From NCBI GenBank assembly GCA_034003625.1, contig JAVEYG010000005.1:62001-126000 (forward strand): DNA of 64,000 bases. Reading direction: 5' to 3'. Position numbers and translations under genes: made by a program. How positions within the stretch are numbered: position 1 is the first letter of the stretch; the number at the start of each line of letters is the position of its first letter. The notes below the pieces were generated by a model that searched no databases, was not told where the DNA came from, and saw only the letters and a list, made by a program, of their open reading frames with translations. Positions 18,583-27,934 of this stretch are shown piece after piece. The stretch comes from GWE2-42-39 sp034003625 (GTDB lineage Bacteria > Bacteroidota > Bacteroidia > Bacteroidales > Prolixibacteraceae).

Positions 18583-19194
18583 ATGTTGGAACTCGATATT
18601 GACCCACGGGCCAAAGCCCTGATTTTTGACCTCGACGGTACCATCACCGATTCGATGCCCATCCATTTCGTTGCATGGCGCAATGCCGTAGCCCCTTATG
18701 GTATCGACTTTACTGTGGAACTGTTTGAAGAACTGGCAGGTATCCCGGTTCATCCCACGGTGGAAAGACTTAATGAAATGTTCGGCACCAATATGGACCC
18801 ACAAACGCTCGGCAACGACAAAGAACACGAATACGAACTGAATATGCACAGGGCCGTTCCGATTGAACCGGTCGTCCGGTTGATCAAAAAATTCCACGGC
18901 AAACTACCGATGGCTGTCGGTACCGGGAGCGAACACCGGCTGGCCCTGAAAGCGCTTGACAATATCGGATTAAAAGATTACTTTCAAATCGTGGTCGGCT
19001 ACGATGATGTAAAAAACCACAAACCACATCCCGAAACCTTTTTGAAGGCTGCGAAAATGATGGGTATTGAACCCCGTTTCTGCCAGGTTTTTGAAGACGG
19101 GATACTGGGCATACAGGCCGCACAGACCGCCGGGATGATGACAACCGACGTACGCGATTATTATACAGTGACCATTGGAAAAGAAGTATATTAA
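18583..19194 (+). CDS. HAD-superfamily phosphatase, beta-phosphoglucomutase-like
   Basis: A 203-residue HAD hydrolase from the ATG at 18583, chosen because a promoter lies immediately upstream. HAD motif I is IFDLDGTITDS with both aspartates, motif II is VGTGSEHR, motif III uses the lysine of NHKPHPETFLKAA, and motif IV is FEDGILGIQAAQTAGM. The alpha-helical cap between motifs I and II has the beta-phosphoglucomutase/YqaB pattern. It probably dephosphorylates a small sugar phosphate. The endo/exonuclease-phosphatase lipoprotein gene follows within 11 bp, giving a two-gene unit. Confidence 0.88.
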   Translation: MLELDIDPRAKALIFDLDGTITDSMPIHFVAWRNAVAPYGIDFTVELFEELAGIPVHPTVERLNEMFGTNMDPQTLGNDKEHEYELNMHRAVPIEPVVRLIKKFHGKLPMAVGTGSEHRLALKALDNIGLKDYFQIVVGYDDVKNHKPHPETFLKAAKMMGIEPRFCQVFEDGILGIQAAQTAGMMTTDVRDYYTVTIGKEVY

Positions 19195-19205
19195 ATAAAA
19201 CAGTG

Positions 19206-20210
19206 ATGAAGAGGTTTGCGTTGATTTTTGCGATTCTGTTTGTTGCGCTTTCAGCCTGCAAACACGCGGGAACCGGACTGACGGTGGCTTTTTACAATAC
19301 TGAAAACCTCTTCGACACAGAAGACGACCCACACAAAAACGACAACGAATTTTTGCCCGGTAGCGAAAAAAAGTGGACTGCTGAACGCTATCAGAAAAAA
19401 TTAAACGACATTGCCCGGGTAATTTATGGAATTGATTCGCTGAAATTGCCCGTTTTTGTTGGTTTGTGCGAAATAGAGAACCGTAAAGTACTGGAGGACC
19501 TGGTTGCAACCAGCCGGCTGGCGCCGGGAAAATATGCCATCGCCCATCAGGAAAGCCCCGATCTTCGGGGGATTGACGTAGCCCTGCTGTACCGCCCCGG
19601 TTATTTCAGACTGGAAAAGATAGAAGCCATACCTGTTATTTTTGAAAACGAACCCCGGCATAAAACACGCGACATCCTTCATGTTTCAGGAAAAATCGGA
19701 AAAGAAACCGTTCATCTGTTTGTGAACCACTGGCCTTCGCGGATCGGCGGGACCGATGAATCGGAGCCCAACCGCGTTGTGGCCGCTTCGGTTTTGAAGA
19801 AAAAAACGGACGAAGCGTTGGCTGAAAACCCGTCAGCGCATATCATCATCATGGGCGATATGAACGACGAGCCGCTCAACAAAAGCCTGTCGGAAACCCT
19901 CGGGGGCAAAGCGCCGGAAAGCAGTTCCAGGTTAATAAACCTGATGTTACCGTTAGACGAACAGGGCCTGGGAACTTACAACTACCGAAACGAATGGAAT
20001 ATGCTCGATAATTTAGTGGTTTCTCATTCGCTGCTCGATGGAAAGCGGTTGGATGTAGAAGACGGGCAAGGGTTCATTTTCCGAAAAGAATGGATGGAAT
20101 TTAAAAATAACCGTGGAGCTGTGTCGCCGAACCGCACTTACGGAGGTTCAAATTATTACGGAGGGGTGAGCGATCATTTTCCGGTCTATTTTGTGTTGAT
20201 AAAAAAGTGA
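19206..20210 (+). CDS. endonuclease/exonuclease/phosphatase family lipoprotein
   Basis: A 334-residue protein from the ATG at 19206 (a GTG directly before it also fits). It has a lipoprotein signal ending ALSAC. The EEP metal-dependent hydrolase fold is clear: FYNTENLFD, CEIENRKVL with the metal-binding Glu, VNHWPSR, MGDMNDEP, and the final SDHFPVYF with the catalytic Asp-His. The nearest relatives are Bacteroidota extracellular nucleases or phosphodiesterases. Location would be periplasm or cell surface. Substrate (DNA, RNA or a phosphoester) is unresolved. Short spacing to the HAD gene suggests cotranscription. Confidence 0.86.
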   Translation: MKRFALIFAILFVALSACKHAGTGLTVAFYNTENLFDTEDDPHKNDNEFLPGSEKKWTAERYQKKLNDIARVIYGIDSLKLPVFVGLCEIENRKVLEDLVATSRLAPGKYAIAHQESPDLRGIDVALLYRPGYFRLEKIEAIPVIFENEPRHKTRDILHVSGKIGKETVHLFVNHWPSRIGGTDESEPNRVVAASVLKKKTDEALAENPSAHIIIMGDMNDEPLNKSLSETLGGKAPESSSRLINLMLPLDEQGLGTYNYRNEWNMLDNLVVSHSLLDGKRLDVEDGQGFIFRKEWMEFKNNRGAVSPNRTYGGSNYYGGVSDHFPVYFVLIKK

Positions 20211-20540
20211 AACATCCTGATCTTGTCGCCCTGAGAGCCTCCCAGAACATGGGGCACAATCTGGGAATGACAGTTGAATTCCCTTGTCATTCTGAACGAA
20301 GCGAAGAATCTGTCCCTTCAGAACACTAATCATGAGACCCTTCCTTACGTCAGGGTGACAAAACAGGAAATCTGTTATTGACAGTGCATTCCTGATATTT
20401 CGATATTTCTTGTTCGTTATTTGATATTTTAATGAAGGGAAAACAATAAAAGTAGTTTTAACTTTAACCAAATTCAGAGAAAGTAACAGGTCCTTCAATG
20501 CGTTCAGGCAAATATTTAGTGTTATCTTTAATTTTGGCTC
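20211..20540. other. 330-bp intergenic region with repeat elements
   Basis: No gene is seen. It contains a TTGTCA...TGACAA-bounded element (20284-20361) listed separately and GATATTTCGATATT-type words at 20390-20435. TAATTTTG at 20529-20536 resembles a -7 element but is only 4 bp from the uvrB ATG. Confidence 0.6.
20284..20361. repeat. TTGTCATTCTGAACG-type interspersed repeat, full copy
   Basis: It begins TTGTCATTCTGAACGAAG and ends TACGTCAGGGTGACAA, so its ends are imperfect inverted repeats. The inner words GAATCTGT and ATGAGACCCTTC recur in the same order in the element at 50790-50890, and half of it recurs at 22752-22800. It is a non-coding dispersed repeat. Confidence 0.6.
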
Positions 20541-22559
20541 ATGGAATTTAAAATCGTATCAGATTATCAACCTACCGGCGACCAGCCCGAAGCCATCCGG
20601 CAATTAGTAGAAGGACTGGAACAGGGTATCCCGTTTCAGGTGCTGCTGGGCGTGACCGGATCCGGCAAAACATTTACCATGGCCAACGTGATTGAACAGG
20701 TGCAACGCCCCACCCTGATTTTAAGCCACAACAAAACACTGGCAGCCCAGCTTTACAGCGAAATGAAACAATTTTTCCCCGAAAATGCCGTGGAATATTT
20801 CGTTTCGTACTACGACTATTACCAGCCCGAGGCCTATCTGCCGATCACTGATACCTATATCGAAAAAGACCTTTCCATCAATCAGGACATCGAAAAACTT
20901 CGCTTGAGCGCTACCTCGGCCCTGCTCTCCGGACGGCGCGACGTGATCGTTGTTTCGTCGGTTTCATGTTTGTATGGCATTGGCAACCCCGAAGATTTTC
21001 ACGCCAACGTCACCCAAATAACAAAGGGACAGACCATTGGCCGGAATGTGTTTCTCCGACGGCTGGTAGATGCGCTTTATTCGCGTAGCGAGATTGATTT
21101 TCAACGCGGAAATTTCAGGGTGAAAGGCGATACGGTAGATGTTTTTCCGGCTTATGCCGATATTGCCTACAAAATTATTTTCTGGGGCGACGAAATCGAA
21201 GAAATCCATTCGTTCAACCCGGAAAGCGGCGGGGTGATTGATGAGCTGGACGAAGCGGTGATTTATCCGGCCAATATTTTTGTGACGACCAAAGAGCGCA
21301 TGAACTTAGCCATCCGGCAAATTCAGGACGACTTGGTGAAACAAATTGATTTTTTCAAATCGAACGGAAAATTCACAGAAGCCAAGCGCATTGAAGAACG
21401 GGTAGAATACGACCTGGAGATGATGCGCGAACTGGGCTATTGCCCCGGCATTGAAAATTATTCCCGTTATTTCGACGGGCGCGGGGCGGGTACCCGCCCA
21501 TTTTGCCTGCTCGATTATTTTCCGAACGATTTTCTCACGGTGATCGACGAGAGCCATGTCACCCTCCCACAAATCAGGGCCATGTATGGTGGCGACCATT
21601 CGCGCAAAGTGAACCTGGTGGAGTATGCCTTTCGTCTCCCGGCAGCCATGGATAACCGCCCGCTGCGTTTCGAGGAATTTGAAAGCATTGCCGGACAAAC
21701 GGTATTTGTAAGTGCCACTCCCGCCGATTACGAATTAGAAAAATCGGAAGGCGTGGTGGTGGAACAGATCATCCGCCCGACCGGGTTGCTTGACCCGCTT
21801 ATTGATGTGCGGCCCAGCGCCAACCAGATTGACGACCTGATGCACGAAATTTCGCTGCGTACCGAACGTAAGGAGCGCGTACTGGTGACCACCCTCACCA
21901 AACGCATGGCCGAAGAGTTGAGCAAATACCTGCTGAATTTTGGGGTAAAGACCCGCTACATCCATTCCGACGTGGACACGCTGGAACGGGTTCAAATCAT
22001 GGAAGACCTGCGCAAAGGCACGTTCGATGTGCTGGTGGGCATCAACCTGCTGCGCGAGGGGCTCGACTTGCCGGAAGTATCGCTGGTGGCCATCCTCGAC
22101 GCCGACAAGGAAGGTTTCCTGCGGTCGGAACGGTCGCTCACGCAAACGGCAGGCCGCGCTGCCCGGAACCTGAACGGCATGGTGATCATGTATGCCGACA
22201 AGATTACCGACTCGATGCAGAAAACCATCGATTCGACCAATTACCGTCGCGAGAAACAGTTAAAATACAACGAAGAAAATAACATCACCCCCACGGCTAT
22301 CGTGAAGCCGACCCGCGAGATAATCGGCTACGAGTTCCGCAGCAGCAAAGCTGCCGAACCCTATTCGGGCGGCGCTTCCCATCCCGATGTAGCTGCCGAC
22401 CCGGTGGTGCAATACATGAGCGTGCCGGCGCTTGAAAAAGCCATCGAAAAAGTGAAAAAAGAAATGCAGGCCGCCGCCAAAGAACTCGATTTCATTACCG
22501 CGGCCCAACTTCGAGACGAAATGTACCGGCTTCAGGAAATACTGAAAGAGAAAAAATGA
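20541..22559 (+). CDS. uvrB: excinuclease ABC subunit UvrB
   Basis: A 672-residue nucleotide-excision-repair helicase that loads damaged DNA from UvrA and recruits UvrC. The start MEFKIVSDYQPTGDQPEAI is the canonical UvrB N-terminus. Walker A is GVTGSGKT (37-44). The damage-probing beta-hairpin region is YYDYYQPEAYLP, Walker B is VIDESHVT, and helicase motif VI is SLTQTAGRAARN. The C-terminal UVR motif (LDFITAAQLRDEMYRLQ) that contacts UvrC is complete. It is a single gene, and the next gene on this strand is far away. Confidence 0.97.
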   Translation: MEFKIVSDYQPTGDQPEAIRQLVEGLEQGIPFQVLLGVTGSGKTFTMANVIEQVQRPTLILSHNKTLAAQLYSEMKQFFPENAVEYFVSYYDYYQPEAYLPITDTYIEKDLSINQDIEKLRLSATSALLSGRRDVIVVSSVSCLYGIGNPEDFHANVTQITKGQTIGRNVFLRRLVDALYSRSEIDFQRGNFRVKGDTVDVFPAYADIAYKIIFWGDEIEEIHSFNPESGGVIDELDEAVIYPANIFVTTKERMNLAIRQIQDDLVKQIDFFKSNGKFTEAKRIEERVEYDLEMMRELGYCPGIENYSRYFDGRGAGTRPFCLLDYFPNDFLTVIDESHVTLPQIRAMYGGDHSRKVNLVEYAFRLPAAMDNRPLRFEEFESIAGQTVFVSATPADYELEKSEGVVVEQIIRPTGLLDPLIDVRPSANQIDDLMHEISLRTERKERVLVTTLTKRMAEELSKYLLNFGVKTRYIHSDVDTLERVQIMEDLRKGTFDVLVGINLLREGLDLPEVSLVAILDADKEGFLRSERSLTQTAGRAARNLNGMVIMYADKITDSMQKTIDSTNYRREKQLKYNEENNITPTAIVKPTREIIGYEFRSSKAAEPYSGGASHPDVAADPVVQYMSVPALEKAIEKVKKEMQAAAKELDFITAAQLRDEMYRLQEILKEKK

Positions 22560-22591
22560 AGGACTCGTTTTAACCCGAAACTCAAATGGTT

Positions 22592-22693
22592 TTACTCCCC
22601 TGATTCCGGGCTGTTGACCACATCGTACCAGGCGAGGTCAAATAGCTGGGTTCCACTAAATTGCGAAAAACCTTGCAAATAGTATCCTGCCAA
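22592..22693 (-). other. short open fragment, possible gene remnant at PUL edge
   Basis: On the minus strand a 33-codon open stretch reads GYYLQGFSQFSGTQLFD... ending in VVNSPESGE and a stop at 22592-22594. Its residue composition looks coding, and a stop lies just upstream. It may be the 3' scrap of a lost gene next to the AT-rich PUL. I do not recognise it. Confidence 0.25.
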
Positions 22694-22751
22694 TCAAGTT
22701 CGAATCAACAAAAAATTGTTAATTATCAACATGTTCGACCGTTTTAAAGGG

Positions 22752-22800
22752 GCGACTATTTACAACAGATGCTTCACTACGTTCAGCATGACAAAACAAT
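22752..22800. repeat. partial copy of the interspersed TTGTCA-type repeat
   Basis: Plus-strand ACAACAGATGCTTCACTACG followed by TTCAGCATGACAAAACA is the reverse complement of the left half of the element at 50790-50890 (TCATACTGAACGTAATGAAC...ATCTGTTGTAATAG). The other half is missing. Confidence 0.55.
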
Positions 22801-22812
22801 GTTGGTACAATA

Positions 22813-24207
22813 CTATAATACAATTTTAACAACATCATCAAGCATTATTTTATCTGAGTCAATAAGGTCGAAAGTAGTGCCGGTCTTCTTTTCATGCTTA
22901 AAATCAAGATTTTTCCCATTATTAAGTAACGAAATTTTACTTGGAGGATATTTAAATTTAATACTAACCGGACCTTTATGATCTTTAAGAATGTGTGCAT
23001 AATAACAGTTATCCTTTTTTGTCAATGGTACATTTGATATCTCTTGCCAATTAGGAACAGCCTGACTACCAATAACAGATTCTTTGTTATTTTTCATCCA
23101 AGCGGCTAATTTTATACATTCATCATAAAATCCCGAACGCATTGTTCCATCTGGTGCAGGCCCAATATTTAGTAAATAATTTCCACCAAATGAGCGTGCA
23201 TAAACAAGAATTTTTATGACTTCATAAATGTCTTTGAATTTGTTCATTGGTGAGTAGCCCCAATTTCCGCTCCATGAATTACAAAATTCCCACCAGTCAT
23301 CATCAGAAATACTTTCTGGTTTCTTTTCTGGGTGAGCCCCCCAACTTACTTCTTCGGACTTAAAATCACCGAAATGTTTGAAGGGATCATTTGTATCCCA
23401 TCGTGGATTAACCACCATTTCAGGTTGAATTATCCTTAACCATGCATGCATCCTTTCAGAATATGTATTTATTTTTGACCAATCAATGCTATCAAACCAC
23501 AACAAATCAATCTTTCCATAATTGGTAAGTAATTCGCTTAACTGTCTAATAGTGAAATCAAAGAATTCATCAAATTTTTGCTGATTAATATTATCTAGAT
23601 ATTTTTCTGAAGTACCTTTATTTTTATAATCATATTCAGGGTAAGGAATTGGATAAATTGGATTACTCCAGTCCCTGGGAGAAAAATAAAGACCAACCTT
23701 CAATCCATATTTTCGACAGGCTTCAATATAAGGTTTTAACAGGTCTCTATTGTTCATGTACTTCGAGGTATTCAAATTCCCATACTTAGAAGGCCAAAGA
23801 CAATATCCATCGTGGTGTTTGGTGGTTAAAACCACGTATTGGAAGCCTGCCTGCTTCGCGGCCAATATCCATTTATCAGGGTCATATGCTGATGGATTAA
23901 ACTCATTTACCAATTGATAATATTTTTCCCGTCCGACAAAATAACCTGGTCCCGCCCACGGACAGTTTTTTATCATTGTCCAGGAAGGATCTAAGGCTGC
24001 AACACTATGAATTCCCCAATGTATAAATAATCCAAGTCCAGCTTCTGGAAACCATTGAGCATTGGGATGGTTATTGCGTTTGAAGGGAGTTCCTTCAAGT
24101 GTTTTAATCAGACTGAAGGCTTCTGATTCCGTGTATTTGTGAGGTTTCTGTGCAATTGAAAAGAAAAATACCACGACAAAAAAAGATGAGATCAAAATTA
24201 TTTTCAT
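22813..24207 (-). CDS. alpha-L-fucosidase, GH29
   Basis: A 464-residue exported glycosidase with a signal peptide (MKIILISSFFVVVFFFSIAQ). GH29 signatures are intact: LGLFIHWGIHSV with the fucose-binding His, TTKHHDGYCLW with the His pair at about 131-132, and the catalytic nucleophile Asp in LLWFDSIDW (about D239). It would release alpha-L-fucose from glycan ends in the periplasm or outside the cell. It is the last gene of the PUL, with the serine-hydrolase gene 22 bp upstream. The acid/base residue is not assignable from sequence alone in this family. Confidence 0.92.
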   Translation of the reverse strand: MKIILISSFFVVVFFFSIAQKPHKYTESEAFSLIKTLEGTPFKRNNHPNAQWFPEAGLGLFIHWGIHSVAALDPSWTMIKNCPWAGPGYFVGREKYYQLVNEFNPSAYDPDKWILAAKQAGFQYVVLTTKHHDGYCLWPSKYGNLNTSKYMNNRDLLKPYIEACRKYGLKVGLYFSPRDWSNPIYPIPYPEYDYKNKGTSEKYLDNINQQKFDEFFDFTIRQLSELLTNYGKIDLLWFDSIDWSKINTYSERMHAWLRIIQPEMVVNPRWDTNDPFKHFGDFKSEEVSWGAHPEKKPESISDDDWWEFCNSWSGNWGYSPMNKFKDIYEVIKILVYARSFGGNYLLNIGPAPDGTMRSGFYDECIKLAAWMKNNKESVIGSQAVPNWQEISNVPLTKKDNCYYAHILKDHKGPVSIKFKYPPSKISLLNNGKNLDFKHEKKTGTTFDLIDSDKIMLDDVVKIVL

Positions 24208-24229
24208 ATTTTTTTAAGGATTATAGTTT

Positions 24230-25537
24230 TCAGTCATTAATGGATTGTCCGACATACATTCTAAATTGCGAACTGGTATCATCCCTGACTCTCCCCTGAA
24301 GTTGTTTTAAAATGATTCCTATTACTTTTTCTTTTGGATCAGCAAAATAGTGAGTAAAAAAGATTCCTCCACCTTCAAATGTGCCCACGTTTCCAATTCC
24401 TCCTTTTGCCTTACCTTCGGGGGTAACTACCGCGAATGCCACCCCATAAACTTTATCAGGTTTTTCTCCCCAAAGATTTCCGATCTGATTGTCCATCATG
24501 AAGTCAACAGTGGTACGGCTTAGCAGGCGTACTCCATTGTACTCTCCACCATTTAAGTACATTTGAAGAAAAATGGCATAGTCTTTTGCTGTCCCACAAA
24601 GCCCTCCTCCTCCTGAGAAATAAGTCTTTGCACCCTGTACGGGATAATTGGGATTAAACCAGGTTGCCGGAGCTTTTTCCCAACCTCCAAGTCCGTCGGG
24701 TTGATGGATGGCGACAAGCCTGGAACTAAACTTCTCCGGATAATAGAATCGAGTATCATTCATCCCCAAAGGATCAAAAATGTGGGCTTTCAGAAATTGA
24801 TCCAAAGGTTGACCCGAAATAATCTCTATTAAATATCCCAAGACATCAAGACCTTCACTGTATGTATATTTCTCACCCGGATTGTGATGAAGTGGTAGTC
24901 TTGCCAGTTTCCTGATGTTCTCCCCAAGATTGATGCTTTTTTCAGTAAAAGCATCCGTAATACCTGCTTTCCGGTAAATCATTTTCATCCGCTCATCTTT
25001 ATCGATTATTCCATATCCAATGCCAGAAGTATGCGTTAATAACTGGCGAATGGTTATCTCGCTTTTTGCTGCTCGTGTTGTATAAGATGTATCACTGTAT
25101 TGAAATGTGTTGATTACCCGTGGATTTTGGAATTCCGGTACAAATTTCGAAATGGGATCGTCTAATTTAAATTTCCCATCTTCCCACAGCATCATTACTG
25201 CAGTAGCTGTAATTGCTTTCGTTTGAGAGGCAAATCTAAAGATGTCATCCCGCTTTAAGGTCCTTCCCGATTGAATATCAGCCAGACCAAACGCTTTCCA
25301 ATGAATAATTTTTCCCTTTCGGGCAACAAAAGTAACTACTCCTGGCAAATCTCCTTTTTTGATTGCCGTAACGCACATACTATCAATTTTTGAAAGGCGA
25401 AAAGAGGAAATACCAACACTTTCAGGATTAGCTTCAATAAGCACTGGTGATTTTTCTTCAGGTTTTGTTTGTGGATTTGCCGTGAAATTAATCAATGTAA
25501 GAAATAATGACAAAGCCAATAAGATTTTCATTTTCAT
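24230..25537 (-). CDS. serine hydrolase, beta-lactamase/class C-like family
   Basis: A 435-residue exported protein of the beta-lactamase/DD-peptidase (Pfam Beta-lactamase) fold. Signal peptide is MKMKILLALSLFLTLINFTA. The S-x-x-K motif is in RFASQTKAITATAVMML (about S104, K107). The usual Y-x-N is Y-S-E here (KYTYSEGLDVLGYLIE), and HTSGIGYG is present. Members act as esterases, amidases or D-amino-acid peptidases, rarely as true beta-lactamases. Its place between PUL genes suggests removal of an ester or other decoration from the target glycan, which is inference. Confidence 0.85.
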   Translation of the reverse strand: MKMKILLALSLFLTLINFTANPQTKPEEKSPVLIEANPESVGISSFRLSKIDSMCVTAIKKGDLPGVVTFVARKGKIIHWKAFGLADIQSGRTLKRDDIFRFASQTKAITATAVMMLWEDGKFKLDDPISKFVPEFQNPRVINTFQYSDTSYTTRAAKSEITIRQLLTHTSGIGYGIIDKDERMKMIYRKAGITDAFTEKSINLGENIRKLARLPLHHNPGEKYTYSEGLDVLGYLIEIISGQPLDQFLKAHIFDPLGMNDTRFYYPEKFSSRLVAIHQPDGLGGWEKAPATWFNPNYPVQGAKTYFSGGGGLCGTAKDYAIFLQMYLNGGEYNGVRLLSRTTVDFMMDNQIGNLWGEKPDKVYGVAFAVVTPEGKAKGGIGNVGTFEGGGIFFTHYFADPKEKVIGIILKQLQGRVRDDTSSQFRMYVGQSIND

Positions 25538-25675
25538 TGTGTTGCTTTTATCTGTTTATTAGTTGCTTTTTTAATATAAAAATCGACAGATCAACAATCC
25601 TATTCAACATCGACAAGAAATCCCGGTTGTCTTTCTTTACCCAGTTTAATGTTGATCTTTCATACTATTTGTCGG

Positions 25676-27727
25676 CTATTTGATGAACTTCGACCTATAA
25701 TTGATTTCTTTATCGACAATATTGATGAAATAAGTCCCTTTCTTTAATTTACTTACATCAATAGTTGTATTGGTCAATGATTCTTCGATACACAAGCTCC
25801 CCCGGATATCGTAAATGTATAGTTTTGCTCCTTTGGGTACATTACTAATATAAAGAACATTTTTGACGGGATTTGGATAAACTTTGAAGGAGCTTTCTTT
25901 CATTACTTCAGAAACAGAAACAGGAATACTCTGGTGTATCTTGAAATCTTTAAAGGTGACGGTCCAATATGTATCCGTAGTCGGCTGGACAGAGGTTCTG
26001 TTTGCCCAGTTGATATACTTAATTGTTTGTGGTATAACAGTTGTTGTTTCATTGGCAGCAGGGGTTTTCGTCCCGGATGTAAATACTTCATCCTTTTCAA
26101 TATCCCTAACCTCGTACGAGTAACTTATTTCGCCGGCTACCCATGCAGCCTTTGTCGGGTTCATTACTATTGTTACCTTATACCATTTGTCAGGATTCAG
26201 GGGTGTCGCGGAAGCTGTCCAATTGAAATTAGTTTTTCCGTCATTCTGGATAAAGAACGGAGGATTCAGATAACTTGCAGTAGTGTTGCCAAATGTCAAT
26301 GCTATTCTTGCCCAATCCAACCAGCCTTTTATCTTGAACTCAATTGTAATGCTATTCCCATCATTTGACAAGGGCGTATCCAATGTAGCTCTGGCTATAT
26401 ATGGATATTGCATACCGGTATTATACCCGGCTGGGTGAAGCCTTGAAACCTCAACCAGTGTACTGTCTATCTTTATCGTTGTGTTTGCGTCCAATGCCGA
26501 CCATGGAATAGTACCCTCCGATTTGGGCGTGGTGGGAGGCATGCCACTTGTCATAATTAGATCTATACAATCCCACTGCGTCCATACTTTTTCTGTTGCA
26601 GCATCTGTTGTCAACCAGATACCAATATTCCCGTTCGTCACATCTATATCCGTTATGGATGTTTCGGAATAACTATCGGTACTCTCGCTGACATTTTTAT
26701 AAACATCCGTCCCGCCAAAATCTCTTACCGAAATGGATCTTTCTCCGCCCAAACTCGTTTTGACCCGTGTTTTGAAGGTATATGTACCGTTAGGCACACT
26801 TATGTTTTGGTATGTTGACACCCGGAAAGGACCATTTTTTGAGTGTATCAGGCTGCAATCGCCAATATAAGAATCAGTATCTGTAACAGAATCTGCATCA
26901 TCATCAGTACCATTGATGCTATACGTTGACCAGCCCAACGGTGTTTGCGTAGTACCTTTATCTTCTTCAAAACTGCGATTGATAACATTTGAAGTGAGTC
27001 CCGGAATGTCAATATAATCAAATGTGACACTGCCGTTGCTTTCGGCAAAGCCTTCGATTATAATCTGCGTGCTGAGAATACAATCATGCATACCATTGTC
27101 AACAAAATACTTCAAAATTGGCTTCAGTCTTACTGAGGGGGACCATGTTTTATCCCGTGCAAAAGCCTGATACTGCCAATCGGGGGGACTCCCCCATGAC
27201 ATCCATTGCTTATAACAATCGTATATTTTCCCATCCACGTTGATGCTGCCTATACTAATATAATTTTGCCCCGGATCTTTTCCTTCAAAAACAACATACC
27301 ATTCATGTAAATATTTTCCAGGCTGGTTTCCTGCCCATCCGTATAAACCATGAGCATATCTGCCTGGAATTTCGGAGGCCGGACTTCCTTTCCATGAAAT
27401 AGCAGCTTTGTTTGAAATATCAGATAACCAGATGGGGAATGTCCCTTGTCCTCTGCCCACATAAAGGATCATATCTCCGACAATGGTGTTCCATGTCATG
27501 GAGAAATAACTCAGGCGGTCATCCCATTCACGATACACAAAACCTTGAAAATCGGATGACTTCCATGCCCATGTAGTCATTTGGTCTCTTGGCAGCAAAA
27601 TAAAATCGGTACTGTTATTCGACTGAGCAACAGCTTTCAAAGAGCAAAGTACCACTAGCATTTCAGCTAACAACGATGCCATCACAAAAAAACGTAGTCT
27701 TAAAAAAATCAATTTGTATTGTTTCAT
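25676..27727 (-). CDS. T9SS-sorted multidomain carbohydrate-interacting protein
   Basis: A 683-residue exported protein. After a signal peptide come: about 40-245, an unassigned domain starting FILLPRDQMTTWAWKSSDFQG and rich in Trp; about 245-390, a jelly-roll CBM-like domain (NRSFEEDKGTTQTPLGWS ... GNIGIWLTTDA); about 400-600, a LamG-like module also present in the next gene; and 610-683, a Por secretion tail (YPNPVKNVLYISNV ... GTYFINIV). The tail predicts T9SS export and cell-surface anchoring. Catalytic residues are not identifiable, so it could bind rather than cut glycan. The order within the PUL fits a surface glycan-handling role. Confidence 0.8.
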   Translation of the reverse strand: MKQYKLIFLRLRFFVMASLLAEMLVVLCSLKAVAQSNNSTDFILLPRDQMTTWAWKSSDFQGFVYREWDDRLSYFSMTWNTIVGDMILYVGRGQGTFPIWLSDISNKAAISWKGSPASEIPGRYAHGLYGWAGNQPGKYLHEWYVVFEGKDPGQNYISIGSINVDGKIYDCYKQWMSWGSPPDWQYQAFARDKTWSPSVRLKPILKYFVDNGMHDCILSTQIIIEGFAESNGSVTFDYIDIPGLTSNVINRSFEEDKGTTQTPLGWSTYSINGTDDDADSVTDTDSYIGDCSLIHSKNGPFRVSTYQNISVPNGTYTFKTRVKTSLGGERSISVRDFGGTDVYKNVSESTDSYSETSITDIDVTNGNIGIWLTTDAATEKVWTQWDCIDLIMTSGMPPTTPKSEGTIPWSALDANTTIKIDSTLVEVSRLHPAGYNTGMQYPYIARATLDTPLSNDGNSITIEFKIKGWLDWARIALTFGNTTASYLNPPFFIQNDGKTNFNWTASATPLNPDKWYKVTIVMNPTKAAWVAGEISYSYEVRDIEKDEVFTSGTKTPAANETTTVIPQTIKYINWANRTSVQPTTDTYWTVTFKDFKIHQSIPVSVSEVMKESSFKVYPNPVKNVLYISNVPKGAKLYIYDIRGSLCIEESLTNTTIDVSKLKKGTYFINIVDKEINYRSKFIK
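25915..26510. repeat. duplicated module, copy 1 (direct repeat with 28176-28770)
   Basis: About 590 bp are nearly identical to 28176-28770. In the segment 26112-26370 versus 28371-28629 I count 9 substitutions in 259 aligned bases. The repeat encodes a 190-200 residue module plus flanks and is in frame in both genes. Confidence 0.9.
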
Positions 27728-27934
27728 AATAATAATGCTTAGATGAATTTTACCATAACCAGATCATCTTATTAAATTGTTGCCTTAAACATTCACGTTT
27801 AACTTCTGCTTTTAATCTTTTATAAATTCCCTTTCTAACACAAAAAACATCTGGTCGGCGTCAACAATGTTTCCGAAATCAGGCTTGATCTTTCATCAAG
27901 AATCAATAAGTTGATTTCCAGAATTACTCGTTGG

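Noticed and set aside
20529..20536. TAATTTTG as uvrB promoter
   Set aside because: Only 4 bp from the ATG, so the transcript would begin at or after the start codon; no -33 element.
22697..22707. GTTCGAATCAAC as a tRNA T-arm
   Set aside because: No acceptor, D or anticodon stem can be folded around it.
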